Source: Pseudomonas sp. BN417
GTDB taxonomy: Bacteria; Pseudomonadota; Gammaproteobacteria; Pseudomonadales; Pseudomonadaceae
Length of the DNA: 56,059 nucleotides
Reading direction: 5' to 3'
Assembly (NCBI RefSeq): GCF_029871205.1
Contig: NZ_SSOJ01000106.1
Coordinates: 1 to 56,059, forward strand
The position numbers were made by a program, and so were the translations under genes. The notes under the pieces are model-generated. The model was not told where the DNA came from and did not search any database. It was given only the letters and a program-made list of their open reading frames with translations. This document shows, in pieces, positions 25,649-33,124 of this stretch. Numbering within the stretch: position 1 is the stretch's first letter; each line of letters begins with the position of its first letter.

Positions 25649-26564
25649 GACCTACGCCGATACGGTTCGCCTGCTGCTGACCGTGGCCCCCGACGTGTTC
25701 GCCAACGACTTCTTCGCCATGAAGGGCGGTACTGCCATCAACCTGTTCGCGCAGGAGATGCCGCGCCTGTCGGTGGACATCGATGTGGTGTATGTGCCCC
25801 GCCAGGTGCCACGCGAGGAGGCGCTGGCCGCCATCAATGCCGAGCTGGCGGCCATTGCACAACGGGTGCAGCGCCTGGACTTGCAGACCCGGCTAGTGAG
25901 CGCTCGAGATCTGGGGGAGACCAAGCTGGTGGTCGAGAATGCGACCAGCCAGGTAAAGGTCGAAGTCAATGTGGTCTTCCGTGGCACTGTCCTTCCTGTC
26001 GCACCGTTACCTCTGTGCGCACGTGCAGCCGACATGTTCGGCGTAGAGTTCGAGCTACCGCTGTTGGACCGCGACGAACTCTACGCTGGCAAGCTGGTGG
26101 CGGCGCTGGATCGTCAGCATCCACGCGACCTGTTTGATGTGTGGCAGCTCTATGAATTGGGTGCCATCACCGATGGCATGGTCGAGTGCTTCGTCGTCTA
26201 CCTGGCAGGTCACAATCGCCCCATCCATGAGGTGTTGTTCGGCAACGACAAAGATGTTGAGGACGAATACGAGCGCGCGTTTGTCGGCATGACCGAAATC
26301 GAGGTGCCGCTGGAGCAGCTGCTGGTCGCGCGCCGGCGTCTTCGCGAGGAAATGCCGGAGCGGCTGACACAGGCCCATCGGGATTTTCTCTACGGCTTGG
26401 CGATTGCTGAACCCGATTGGTCGCTCCTTCAGTGCGGTCACGCCGCGGAGCTACCTGCCCTGCGTTGGAAGCTCAGCAACCTGGAGACCTTCCGCAAGCG
26501 TCGGCCGCAGGACATTGCTGCGCAGGCCGAGGTACTTCGCAGTCGCCTGTTTCCATCCAAGTAA
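25641..26564 (+). CDS. abiEii: AbiEii-type nucleotidyltransferase toxin
   Basis: The 307-residue protein is the toxin of an AbiE pair. The DUF1814 nucleotidyltransferase motifs are intact: KGGTAINL (about residue 28), LSVDIDVVY with the two acidic residues (about 45), RDELYAGKLVAAL (about 143) and HPRDLFDVWQL (about 156). Related toxins transfer nucleotides to tRNA or other targets and stop growth. Translation is coupled to the antitoxin by an 8-nt overlap. Both genes look intact, unlike several neighbours in this island. Confidence 0.9.
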   Translation: MDKTYADTVRLLLTVAPDVFANDFFAMKGGTAINLFAQEMPRLSVDIDVVYVPRQVPREEALAAINAELAAIAQRVQRLDLQTRLVSARDLGETKLVVENATSQVKVEVNVVFRGTVLPVAPLPLCARAADMFGVEFELPLLDRDELYAGKLVAALDRQHPRDLFDVWQLYELGAITDGMVECFVVYLAGHNRPIHEVLFGNDKDVEDEYERAFVGMTEIEVPLEQLLVARRRLREEMPERLTQAHRDFLYGLAIAEPDWSLLQCGHAAELPALRWKLSNLETFRKRRPQDIAAQAEVLRSRLFPSK

Positions 26565-26693
26565 CAACGCCTTCATGACTGCGATGCTTCCTGACGCATT
26601 TTCAGACTTTTCTGGTCTCGCTGCTTCCTGGAATTCGGTAGCCTCAACATCTCAATGAACGGGGCTGTGGATGGCCCCTGTGGGAGGCGAAGC

Positions 26694-27044
26694 ATGGCAA
26701 AACGATTCTCGAAGCGACGTTTCGACGGCACCGTCGTCCACTACGACAGTGAGGCCGAGATGCTGGCTGACCGGGAATCACAACCCCGACTGTTCGACTT
26801 CTCGCTGTTCCATGCTTCCTACGGATTCGTCGCGTTCCTCATTCTGGGCCTGGTGCTGTCCTATAGCTTCGGCTTTCTCGATAGCTGGCCGCGCTGGGCA
26901 CGGTTCACGGGCGTTCTGGTATTTGCCTGCACCGGCGGTTACGTGATTGGTCGTCTTGGCCAAGTGCTTCTCTATCTGTTCCTGGTACTTATCCTGCTGG
27001 GCATCTTGGCCGCGATCAGCGCGCTGGTCTGGCACTTCGTGTAA
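26694..27044 (+). CDS. Small membrane protein of unknown function
   Basis: The 116-residue protein has a basic N-terminus (MAKRFSKRRFDGTVVHYD), an acidic stretch, then three hydrophobic helices (about 45-62, 72-86 and 90-115) ending in HFV. The SD GGAGG lies 6 nt before the ATG at 26694. I recognise no domain. It lies between the abiE pair and a YgaP-like/sigma-factor unit and is likely cargo of the element. Confidence 0.6.
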   Translation: MAKRFSKRRFDGTVVHYDSEAEMLADRESQPRLFDFSLFHASYGFVAFLILGLVLSYSFGFLDSWPRWARFTGVLVFACTGGYVIGRLGQVLLYLFLVLILLGILAAISALVWHFV

Positions 27045-27218
27045 GTCCTCCAGCGCGGCAACAGGGGGTCTCTGCCAAGCTTCAACCTCCCCAACCCGCG
27101 ACAGCAGGCAGTCCCAATGGCCCCCACTGGCCCGTTTTTTGAAACAGCCGAATCCTTTGCGATGTTGGCTGGCTCTTACCTAGTAGGAGTTCAGTCCTTC
27201 AACAACAGGAGAGGTTAA

Positions 27219-27428
27219 ATGTTCTTTCAGAAGAATCTTCCAACGTGGGAGCGCGCACTGCGTCTGTGCATCGGCTTGGCTGTCGCAGTCGGGGCGTTGC
27301 TCCTGCTGGTCGACCCGACGATCAAATGGGGGACGGTAGCCGCCGGCGTTGTGTTCGCCTGCACCGGCTTCATCGGCTTCTGCCCGATGTGTGCAATGTT
27401 TGGCCGCAAGCTGAAACGGCCTGATTGA
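27219..27428 (+). CDS. YgaP-like / DUF2892 small membrane protein
   Basis: The 69-residue protein has two membrane helices (about 15-32 and 38-54) and the signature CTGFIGFCPMCAMFGRKL near the C-terminus, as in the inner-membrane YgaP-type DUF2892 family, here without a rhodanese domain. A strong SD (AGGAGAGG, 27207-27214) precedes the ATG. The sigma-factor gene starts 2 nt after its stop, so the two are probably co-translated. Confidence 0.8.
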   Translation: MFFQKNLPTWERALRLCIGLAVAVGALLLLVDPTIKWGTVAAGVVFACTGFIGFCPMCAMFGRKLKRPD

Positions 27429-27430
27429 TC

Positions 27431-27925
27431 ATGGGAATCGACACCCAATTGGTAGAGGCCGCCTATCGGGGCGATGCCCGCGCACTCGACCAGTTGCTCG
27501 TCATCCTGCAACCGGACCTCAAGCGTTTCGCCCGTCGCACTTGCGCCAACGCAGAAGATGCAGAGGAGGCGGTTCAGGTGGCGCTGTGGAAGCTGCACCG
27601 CAAGCTCCACATGCTGCAGAAGCTGTCGGCACTGGCTGCTTGGATGTTTCGCATCGTCGAGCGCGAGTGCTATCGGCTGTTTTCGCTCTTGAGAAAGACG
27701 GTACCGCTGTCGCAATCGATTGAGGAATCGCTACATCAGGCCCCGGTGCCGCATCAGCTGCGTCATGACCTGGTGGCTGCGATTGCGGCGTTGCCGCCGC
27801 ATTACAGGGAAATCCTGATTTTGCGCGATATCGAAGAGCTGTCCGCACCCGAGACTGCCGCATATCTCAACATCTCGGTGGCGGCGGCCAAGAGCCGCTT
27901 GCATCGCGCGCGGCCTGATGCGTGA
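27431..27925 (+). CDS. ECF-type RNA polymerase sigma factor, altered C-terminus
   Basis: The 164-residue protein has region 2 (about 8-75, QPDLKRFARRTCANAEDAEEAVQVALW) and region 4 (about 105-160, ALPPHYREILILRDIEELSAPETAAYLNISVAAAKSRLHRAR). It should direct RNA polymerase to its own promoters. No obvious anti-sigma gene follows; a short truncated frame does. The last residues PDA result from a shift near the run CGCGCGCG at 27905-27912. In the neighbouring frame the tail would read GLMRDHLMAGGYW and end at 27965, the normal kind of ending. Loss of one GC unit explains this. The core domains are complete, so the protein may still work. Confidence 0.85.
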   Translation: MGIDTQLVEAAYRGDARALDQLLVILQPDLKRFARRTCANAEDAEEAVQVALWKLHRKLHMLQKLSALAAWMFRIVERECYRLFSLLRKTVPLSQSIEESLHQAPVPHQLRHDLVAAIAALPPHYREILILRDIEELSAPETAAYLNISVAAAKSRLHRARPDA

Positions 27926-28013
27926 CCACCTGATGGCAGGCGGCTACTGGTCAGGCAATCCCTGAAGCCAGTTCCGCAGTATCTACCCAGTCTATCCATC
28001 GTAAAGAGGCGCT

Positions 28014-28072
28014 ATGTTTTGCAGCCGGTCCGTCGCTATGCACCTGTTGAAAGGTTTGGTGAACTCGCCTAA
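28014..28072 (+). pseudogene. 5' fragment of a gene cut by an IS3-family element
   Basis: AAAGAGG and an ATG at 28014 open a frame MFCSRSVAMHLLKGLVN that is interrupted by the likely IS left end (TGATCTTGGACACC) at 28073. The rest of the gene is not found in the window. Its position just after the sigma-factor gene suggests it was part of the same unit. Identity unknown. Confidence 0.45.
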
Positions 28073-28130
28073 TGATCTTGGACACCTTACTCGGGCGCTA
28101 TGATGGCGCCCAAATCCGAGGTGTTTTGTG

Positions 28131-28433
28131 ATGCGTAAGTTCTATTCGAATGAATTCAAGCTCACCGCTGTGAGCATGGTGTTGGACGAGGGACAGTCTG
28201 TTCCCGACGTCTGTGCCAGCTTGGACGTTGGCCCTACAGCACTGCGCCGGTGGGTCGATCAGGTTCGCCAAGAGCGTTTGGGATCGACACCCGCTGGAAC
28301 CAAGGCGATCACCGCTGACCAGAGAGAAATTCAGGAACTCAAAGCCCTGCTTAGGCAAAAAGACCGGGATATCGAAATTCTAAAAAAGGCCAGTGCTCTC
28401 CTGCTATTGGGCGCCAAAGATCATTCACGTTGA
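28131..28433 (+). CDS. IS3-family transposase OrfA
   Basis: The 100-residue OrfA has an N-terminal helix-turn-helix (FYSNEFKLTAVSMVLDEGQSVPDVCASLDVGPTALRRWV) and a C-terminal leucine-zipper-like helix (EIQELKALLRQKDRDIEILKKASALLL). In complete IS3 elements a -1 frameshift near its end fuses it to OrfB, the DDE transposase; here OrfB is lost. OrfA alone may bind IS ends. Confidence 0.88.
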   Translation: MRKFYSNEFKLTAVSMVLDEGQSVPDVCASLDVGPTALRRWVDQVRQERLGSTPAGTKAITADQREIQELKALLRQKDRDIEILKKASALLLLGAKDHSR

Positions 28434-28496
28434 TCAATGAGCTGGCTGAGCACTATTGCGTTAACGACTGTTGTCGCGTGTTTGGGATCAGCCGTA
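28434..28496 (+). pseudogene. IS3-family OrfB, N-terminal remnant
   Basis: The frame right after orfA reads LINELAEHYCVNDCCRVFGISRR, the typical OrfB HTH_21 start. After this the similarity ends and no rve/DDE domain is present in the window. Confidence 0.65.
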
Positions 28497-29096
28497 GGCA
28501 TGCGCTGGCGCGCTCGCATGCACATAACCATCGCCCGGCCACTCGCTGAGCTGGTGCAGCGCTTCCAGCAGGAAGGCGGTGCGCCAGCGGGCCCGCTCCG
28601 GGTCCTGAGTGCCGAGCGGTACCACCCAACTCTTGAAGTCGAGGAGCACCTGGCTGGCGCCGGGTTTGCCGAGCGGGGCGTCGAGGGCGGCGAAGTAGAG
28701 CTCGCCGTCTTTGAAGATCACCGGCCGCAGGCTTTCCAGAATCTCCAGGCGGTGATACCCGGCCGTGAGCGGCTGGAGAGCCAGCTGCTGCGGGGTGGGC
28801 AGCGAACCGAGGGGCAAGTCCAGCGAGTGCAGCGCTCGGTAGTTCAGGGTGCGCAGCTGTTCCAGTTGCTGCAGCACCTGCTGCGCGCTCATGCCAGGCG
28901 CCTTCGCCACCAGCTTTTCAAAACCGGCATTGAGTTTCTCGGCGAGTTGCTTGGCGGTCTCGTAGTGCGCGCCGAGCGACCAGCGCACCGCCTTGGGCAG
29001 GCCGGGGATATGGCGCATCGATTTGGGCAGGGCGAAGTAGTACTGGAAGCCGACGCCAGAGGTGAAGACAAGGTGCGGAATACGTGGTTTGGACAT
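28488..29096 (-). pseudogene. Integrase N-terminal remnant next to tRNA-Gly
   Basis: The frame starts at ATG 29096 with SD GAGGAC. It reads MSKPRIPHLVFTSGVGFQYY..LP..MRHI, then SLGAHYETAKQLAEKLNAGFEKLV, which resembles the N-terminal DUF6538 and core-binding parts of tyrosine recombinases. No catalytic domain with the R..HxxR..Y residues follows. The last 10-20 residues (YVHASAPAHAYG) are read antisense through the IS3 break, so the gene is cut by that element. Its place directly beside the 3' end of a tRNA gene supports an island integrase. The protein is otherwise unrecognised, so this is an inference. Confidence 0.5.
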
Positions 29097-29195
29097 GGGT
29101 AAGTCCTCAGAAATGGAATTTCTTGGACTGACAGCTACCCATTAACCTCAAAGCCGTCGCGGAAGGCCCGTGCTAGAGCGGTTCCGTGAGGAGTA

Positions 29196-29269
29196 TGGAG
29201 CGGGCGAAGGGAATCGAACCCTCGTCATGAGCTTGGGAAGCTCAGGTAATGCCATTATACGACGCCCGC
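29196..29269 (-). tRNA. tRNA-Gly (anticodon CCC)
   Basis: The minus strand folds into a cloverleaf. The acceptor stem is GCGGGCG (5' end at 29269) with CGCCCGC, the anticodon stem GAGC/GCTC flanks the loop TTCCCAA (anticodon CCC), the T arm has GGTTCGATTCC, and the CCA end is encoded (29196-29198). tRNA-Gly genes are frequent attachment sites of ICEclc-like elements, and the integrase remnant lies on its 3' side. Confidence 0.95.
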
Positions 29270-29366
29270 GAAGGGTGCCATTTTTACCAGAAGCGAGCCG
29301 CAAGGTGAAGCCCAGGGCAGTTACAAGTTACTGAAAATACTTGCATCTGCCCGGGCGGCCGCGCGC

Positions 29367-30251
29367 TCAAACCGCTACAGCCTGGTAGTCGGCGGCCTGC
29401 TGCGGACGGGCCTGGCCCTTGCCCACCGGCGTCTTGAGGAAGCTCAGCAGGGCCTGCTGGGTCTGCAGCCACGCGGCCTTGGTTTCCACATCCACGAAGT
29501 GGCCGGCGTTGTCGATGACCGCGAACTGGCAGTCGCGCGCGTGCTTGGCGAAGTGGCGGGCATCTTCGGCAGAGGTGTACTCGTCGCACTCGCCGTTGAC
29601 GAACAGCAGCGGGATGTCGACGTTGGCCAGGCAATCCACGTAGCCGCGCGAATCCATGTTCAGCACCTGGCGGACATGGTGGTGCATCTGCAGGTACTCG
29701 TGATCGTCCAGGCTGCTGCAGTGCTTGTGGTTGAAGCGCTGGTACAGCGACGGCAGGTGCTTGCCGATGGTGTTGTTCACCAGGTGGCCGACGTTGTCGC
29801 GGTCGATGGCCGACAGGTAGTCCAGGCCGCGGTTGAGGTAATCCATCATCGGCTCGTTGAGGATGGGCGAGAAGGAGGTGATGACGGCCTTCTTGATCCG
29901 CGCCGGGCACTGGGCCAGGGCGAGCAGGGCGGAGACGCTGCCCCAGGAGAAGGACATCAGGTAATCGGCCCGGAAATGCTCGATCAGGTGGAGGAGGATG
30001 TCGGCCTCGGTCTCCTTGCCGATGAAGCGGGTGTTGTCGTTGTGCGGCTTGGAATGGCCGGCATAGGGCTGGTCGAAGAGCACCACGTTGAGATGCGGTT
30101 GCAGGTATTTCACTGTCTGCGCGAACGAGGCTGTCGTCGACAAGGAGCCGTTGACCAGGATGATGGTCCCCTTGGCTTCAGGGCTGCCGTAGAACTCCGT
30201 GTAAACCTTGTACTGGCTGTGAATCTCGACGATGGCGGTTTCCGGCCTCAT
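29367..30251 (-). CDS. phaG: PhaG, 3-hydroxyacyl-ACP thioesterase/transacylase
   Basis: The 294-residue alpha/beta hydrolase diverts (R)-3-hydroxyacyl groups from fatty-acid synthesis towards polyhydroxyalkanoate. The start MRPETAIVEIHSQYKVYTEFYG and the stretch SLSTTASFAQTVKYLQP match PhaG of P. putida closely and RhlA less closely. The nucleophile Ser is in FSWGS, Asp in GECDEYT and His in NAGHFVD. Length equals PhaG. No rhlB or other rhamnolipid gene is adjacent. It is monocistronic, ending 97 nt before the tRNA-Gly. RhlA-like HAA synthase activity is the alternative, which sequence alone does not settle. Confidence 0.9.
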   Translation of the reverse strand: MRPETAIVEIHSQYKVYTEFYGSPEAKGTIILVNGSLSTTASFAQTVKYLQPHLNVVLFDQPYAGHSKPHNDNTRFIGKETEADILLHLIEHFRADYLMSFSWGSVSALLALAQCPARIKKAVITSFSPILNEPMMDYLNRGLDYLSAIDRDNVGHLVNNTIGKHLPSLYQRFNHKHCSSLDDHEYLQMHHHVRQVLNMDSRGYVDCLANVDIPLLFVNGECDEYTSAEDARHFAKHARDCQFAVIDNAGHFVDVETKAAWLQTQQALLSFLKTPVGKGQARPQQAADYQAVAV

Positions 30252-30647
30252 GTCGTTTCCTCCTGGCGCAGATGGGTCATGCGAGCCCTCTCAACGGCTT
30301 GGCTCGCGCTAAGTCTTGGCAGTAGGAAAACGCCTTTCGATGACAATCCAATGTCAGGCGAGAATTTTTAAAATTCTTTATTTTTCAAGCGGATAGGTCG
30401 AGAAAAGACGGCGGGTTCCAGCGCTTTTGGAGCGCCGGACGGAGTCTTCAAACCAGGCAGGGAACCTACGAGTGCAAAGCACAGGAAACCGCAGGGAACG
30501 CTTAGAAGGTTGGCGTGACTCTTTGGTCACACTCAGACCTTGTGTCCGATTTAAGCAGGCCCTCTTTACCGCTGCAAGCTCATTGAAAGGAAATATTCTT
30601 GCAGTTCGTCGGTTTATTCGATCCCGATGTGACTCGATTAGATCTAG
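30252..30647. other. phaG upstream region, no gene seen
   Basis: These 396 nt lie upstream of phaG and behind the pseudouridine synthase gene. I see no credible coding frame. Visible elements are a hairpin GTGAC-tctttg-GTCAC (30515-30530) and two GCAGGGAAC repeats. An A+T-rich patch (about 30360-30385) near phaG could hold its promoter. The unusual length leaves room for a regulator site or small RNA, which I cannot support further. Confidence 0.4.
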
Positions 30648-31340
30648 CTAAAAGTGCGCCACTTCTTCGTCGGTGAGCGACCGGTAGTCACCTGGCTTCA
30701 TTTGCGGGTCCAGTTTCAGCGGCCCGACACTCTCGCGATGCAGGCCCACGACGCGGTTACGGAAGTGCCCGAACATGCGCTTGACCTGGTGATAGCGGCC
30801 TTCGTGCAGGGTCAGCCGGGCTTTGCGGGTGTCGAGGATGTCCAGCTGGGCGGGGAGGGTGGTCAGGCCCTCGTAGGCGAAATAGAGCCCTTGGGCAAAG
30901 GTCTCGGCGTACTCGGCACCGATGGGCTGTTCGGTTTCCACCAGATAGACCTTGGGCTGCTTGCGCTCGGGCTGGGTCAGCCGGCGCGACCAGAGCCCGT
31001 CGTTGGTGATCAGCAGCAGGCCGGTGGTGGTGAGATCCAGGCGCCCGCCCAGGTGCAACTCGTGCTTGTCCGGCTCGTCCAGCAGGTCGAGCACCGTGGG
31101 GTGCTCCGGGTGCTCGGTGGCGCTGACGTGGCCGGAAGGCTTGTAGAGCATGAAGTAGCGGGCCGGCTTGCCGGCCTGGAGCAGGCGTTCGTCCAGTTCC
31201 ACCCGGCTGAACTCGCGGACCTCGAAGCGACCATCGGTGATGCGTCGGCCATCCACCCGCACCCGACCGGCGGCCAGCAGCATGCGTGCGTCGAGGCGGC
31301 TGAACTCCGGGAAATTGCTCAAAAATCGATCAAGGCGCAT
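30648..31340 (-). CDS. RsuA/RluB-family rRNA pseudouridine synthase
   Basis: The 230-residue protein has an N-terminal S4 RNA-binding domain (MRLDRFLSNFPEFSRLDARMLL) and a catalytic domain with the motif GRLDLTTTGLLLITNDG, whose Asp is the catalytic residue, and GRYHQVKRMFG. RsuA modifies U516 of 16S rRNA; the length and domain order fit RsuA best, but RluE-like activity is possible. The ATG at 31340 overlaps the stop of the upstream Cys-rich gene (TGATG). Confidence 0.9.
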   Translation of the reverse strand: MRLDRFLSNFPEFSRLDARMLLAAGRVRVDGRRITDGRFEVREFSRVELDERLLQAGKPARYFMLYKPSGHVSATEHPEHPTVLDLLDEPDKHELHLGGRLDLTTTGLLLITNDGLWSRRLTQPERKQPKVYLVETEQPIGAEYAETFAQGLYFAYEGLTTLPAQLDILDTRKARLTLHEGRYHQVKRMFGHFRNRVVGLHRESVGPLKLDPQMKPGDYRSLTDEEVAHF

Positions 31341-31552
31341 CAGCTTGGTGCATTGGGCGGCAGCGCCTGGGCGCAGCGGGGGCAGAGACAGGAACGGTCG
31401 ATCTCCTGGGGCGGAGTGCGCGCCAGGGCGGCCGGGTCGATCGGCACCGCAAAGCACCAGCAGTCCTGGCCGGCGCTCGTCGGGTCGGCCTGGGTGCACT
31501 GGTTGCTCTGGCCACAGAGCGGGCAGCGGGTGGGATCGGACGGGGCGCTCAT
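31340..31552 (-). CDS. Cysteine-rich CWC family protein
   Basis: The 70-residue protein has the pattern CPLCGQSNQC, DCWCF and SCLCPRC typical of the CWC family (about residue 35, Cys-Trp-Cys). Metal binding is likely and the function unknown. It is translationally coupled to the pseudouridine synthase, an arrangement I recall from other Pseudomonas. The ATG at 31552 gives the standard start. Confidence 0.85.
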   Translation of the reverse strand: MSAPSDPTRCPLCGQSNQCTQADPTSAGQDCWCFAVPIDPAALARTPPQEIDRSCLCPRCAQALPPNAPS

Positions 31553-31815
31553 GACGGCGGTTCGCGAAGGAAAGGGCGCAAGGGTGCAATGCCCTGTCCT
31601 GGCGCGCAAGTCCGCGCCGATAGGCGCGGTTTTTCCGACGTTGAGGGCACCAGCGGCCATTGCCGTCTGGCGCGGATCGCCTAGGCTCGAATATGCAAGA
31701 GGAAGATGTCTGAAAACGACATGGCCGGATTCATAAAAGTCTGAAGGCCTGAAGAAGCTGACGCATAATCGCGGTCTATCGATTCTGTCACCCACATTCA
31801 GAGCAGAGCTGCCTC

Positions 31816-32538
31816 GTGTCCACCAACATCAACGTAGTCAATAAAGCCAAGGCCTGGTCCGCTCACGGGGTCACCGCCACCGGCGTCGTGCTGGCACTGA
31901 TGGCCATCCTCGCCCTGTTCGACAACCAGCCCCGGGATTGCCTGCTCTGGCTGGGGGCGGCACTCCTGGTCGACGGACTCGACGGCACCTTCGCCAGAAG
32001 AGTGCAGACCAGCACCATGCTGCCGAACTTCGACGGCTCCACCCTGGACCTGGTGATCGACTACCTCACCTATGTCTTCATCCCCGCCATCTTCATCTAC
32101 CGCTATATCGACCTGCCCGAGCACACGGCGCTGGTCACCGTGAGCCTGATCCTGGTGTCGTCGCTGTTCTGCTTCTGCAACCTGAACATGAAGAGCAGCG
32201 ACAACTACTTCGTCGGCTTCCCCGCGGCGTGGAACGTGGTGGCGCTGTATATCTGGATCATCGACCCGCTGCCCGTGGTCAGCCTGCTGCTGATCTGCTT
32301 CCTCGCCGCCCTGACCCTGACCAAGCTGAAATTCCTCCACCCCTTCCGGGTGCGCAAACTGATGGCACTGAACATAGTGGTGACCTTCGTCTGGATGATC
32401 AGCAGCATGTTCCTCATCCTCCAGCACCCCTTCTACAAATCCCTGGTGCTGGGCATCTGGTGGCTGGCCTCGGCCTACTTCGTCGGCATCTGCCTGTGGC
32501 GCAGCCTGCTGGACTGGACCCACAAGCTGAAGGCTTGA
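31816..32538 (+). CDS. pcs: Phosphatidylcholine synthase
   Basis: The 240-residue integral membrane protein condenses CDP-diacylglycerol with choline to give phosphatidylcholine. The CDP-alcohol phosphotransferase motif is present in the form specific for Pcs, DGTFAR-x12-GSTLDLVID, with a longer central gap than in other family members. About seven to eight membrane helices are seen. The start is GTG at 31816, divergent from the CWC gene. Confidence 0.92.
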   Translation: MSTNINVVNKAKAWSAHGVTATGVVLALMAILALFDNQPRDCLLWLGAALLVDGLDGTFARRVQTSTMLPNFDGSTLDLVIDYLTYVFIPAIFIYRYIDLPEHTALVTVSLILVSSLFCFCNLNMKSSDNYFVGFPAAWNVVALYIWIIDPLPVVSLLLICFLAALTLTKLKFLHPFRVRKLMALNIVVTFVWMISSMFLILQHPFYKSLVLGIWWLASAYFVGICLWRSLLDWTHKLKA

Positions 32539-32676
32539 GGCCGGTCTCTCGTCTCCCACAACCATTTCCCGCTCCCCGCGGCTGATTGGCCACCCGGCAT
32601 TCGAGCCAATTGGCCGTAGGCCGCAGACCCCGCCGGTAGTAGCTTGGGACATCCCTTCCCCCACGAGGATGTCTCG

Positions 32677-33117
32677 ATGACCCCGCGCCTGGATTTCTAC
32701 GCCGCGTCCCCCGATGCGCTCAAGGCGATGCTCGCCCTCGACGCGGCCGTGAGCAAACTGCCGCTGGAAAAGCCGCTACTGGAACTGGTCAAGTTGCGAG
32801 CGTCGCAGATCAATGGTTGCGCCTTCTGCGTCGACCTGCACAGCTCGGATGCGCGCAAGCGTGGTGAAACCGAGCGCCGCCTTTATGCGCTCGCCGTCTG
32901 GCGCGAGAGCAATTTCTTCACCCCCCGCGAGCGCGCGGCGCTGGCCTGGACCGAAGCCCTGACCCGACTCTGCGAAACCCATGCCCCGGACGAAGACTAC
33001 GCCCAGCTCAGCGCCGAGTTCAGCGAGCGCGAGCGGGTGGACCTGACCCTGGCCATCAACACCATCAACAGTTGGAACCGGCTGGCCGTCGGCTTCCGCA
33101 AAGTCCCCAGCGAGTGA
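32677..33117 (+). CDS. AhpD-like / carboxymuconolactone decarboxylase family protein
   Basis: The 146-residue protein carries the AhpD core motif KLRASQINGCAFCVDLHSSDARK with CxxC and His, which supports peroxidase or disulfide reductase activity. It ends 7 nt before the secreted cupin gene, so the two are likely co-transcribed. The ATG at 32677 lies after CACGAGGATG, a fair SD. Confidence 0.88.
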   Translation: MTPRLDFYAASPDALKAMLALDAAVSKLPLEKPLLELVKLRASQINGCAFCVDLHSSDARKRGETERRLYALAVWRESNFFTPRERAALAWTEALTRLCETHAPDEDYAQLSAEFSERERVDLTLAINTINSWNRLAVGFRKVPSE

Positions 33118-33124
33118 GACCACC

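Larger units (their letters stand above)
28073..28496 (+). mobile_element. Truncated IS3-family insertion sequence
   Basis: A likely left end at 28073 (TGATCTTGGACACC) is followed by an intact orfA and only about 20 codons of orfB. The element stops at about 28496, where similarity changes to the integrase remnant on the other strand. The right end and most of the transposase are missing, so it cannot move on its own. An inverted repeat GCATGCG / CGCATGC (28498-28504 and 28515-28521) marks the break. Confidence 0.75.

Noticed and set aside
28437-29102. 221-codon plus-strand frame after the IS3 orfA
   Set aside because: It is neither the orfB frame nor a known protein; it runs antisense to the integrase-like remnant.
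29500-30251. Calling the hydrolase RhlA (rhamnolipid synthesis)
   Set aside because: The N-terminus and overall residues fit PhaG better and no rhlB, rhlR or rhlI is adjacent.
30252-30647. A defined small RNA in the phaG leader
   Set aside because: No promoter plus terminator pair is visible on either strand; only a weak hairpin is present.
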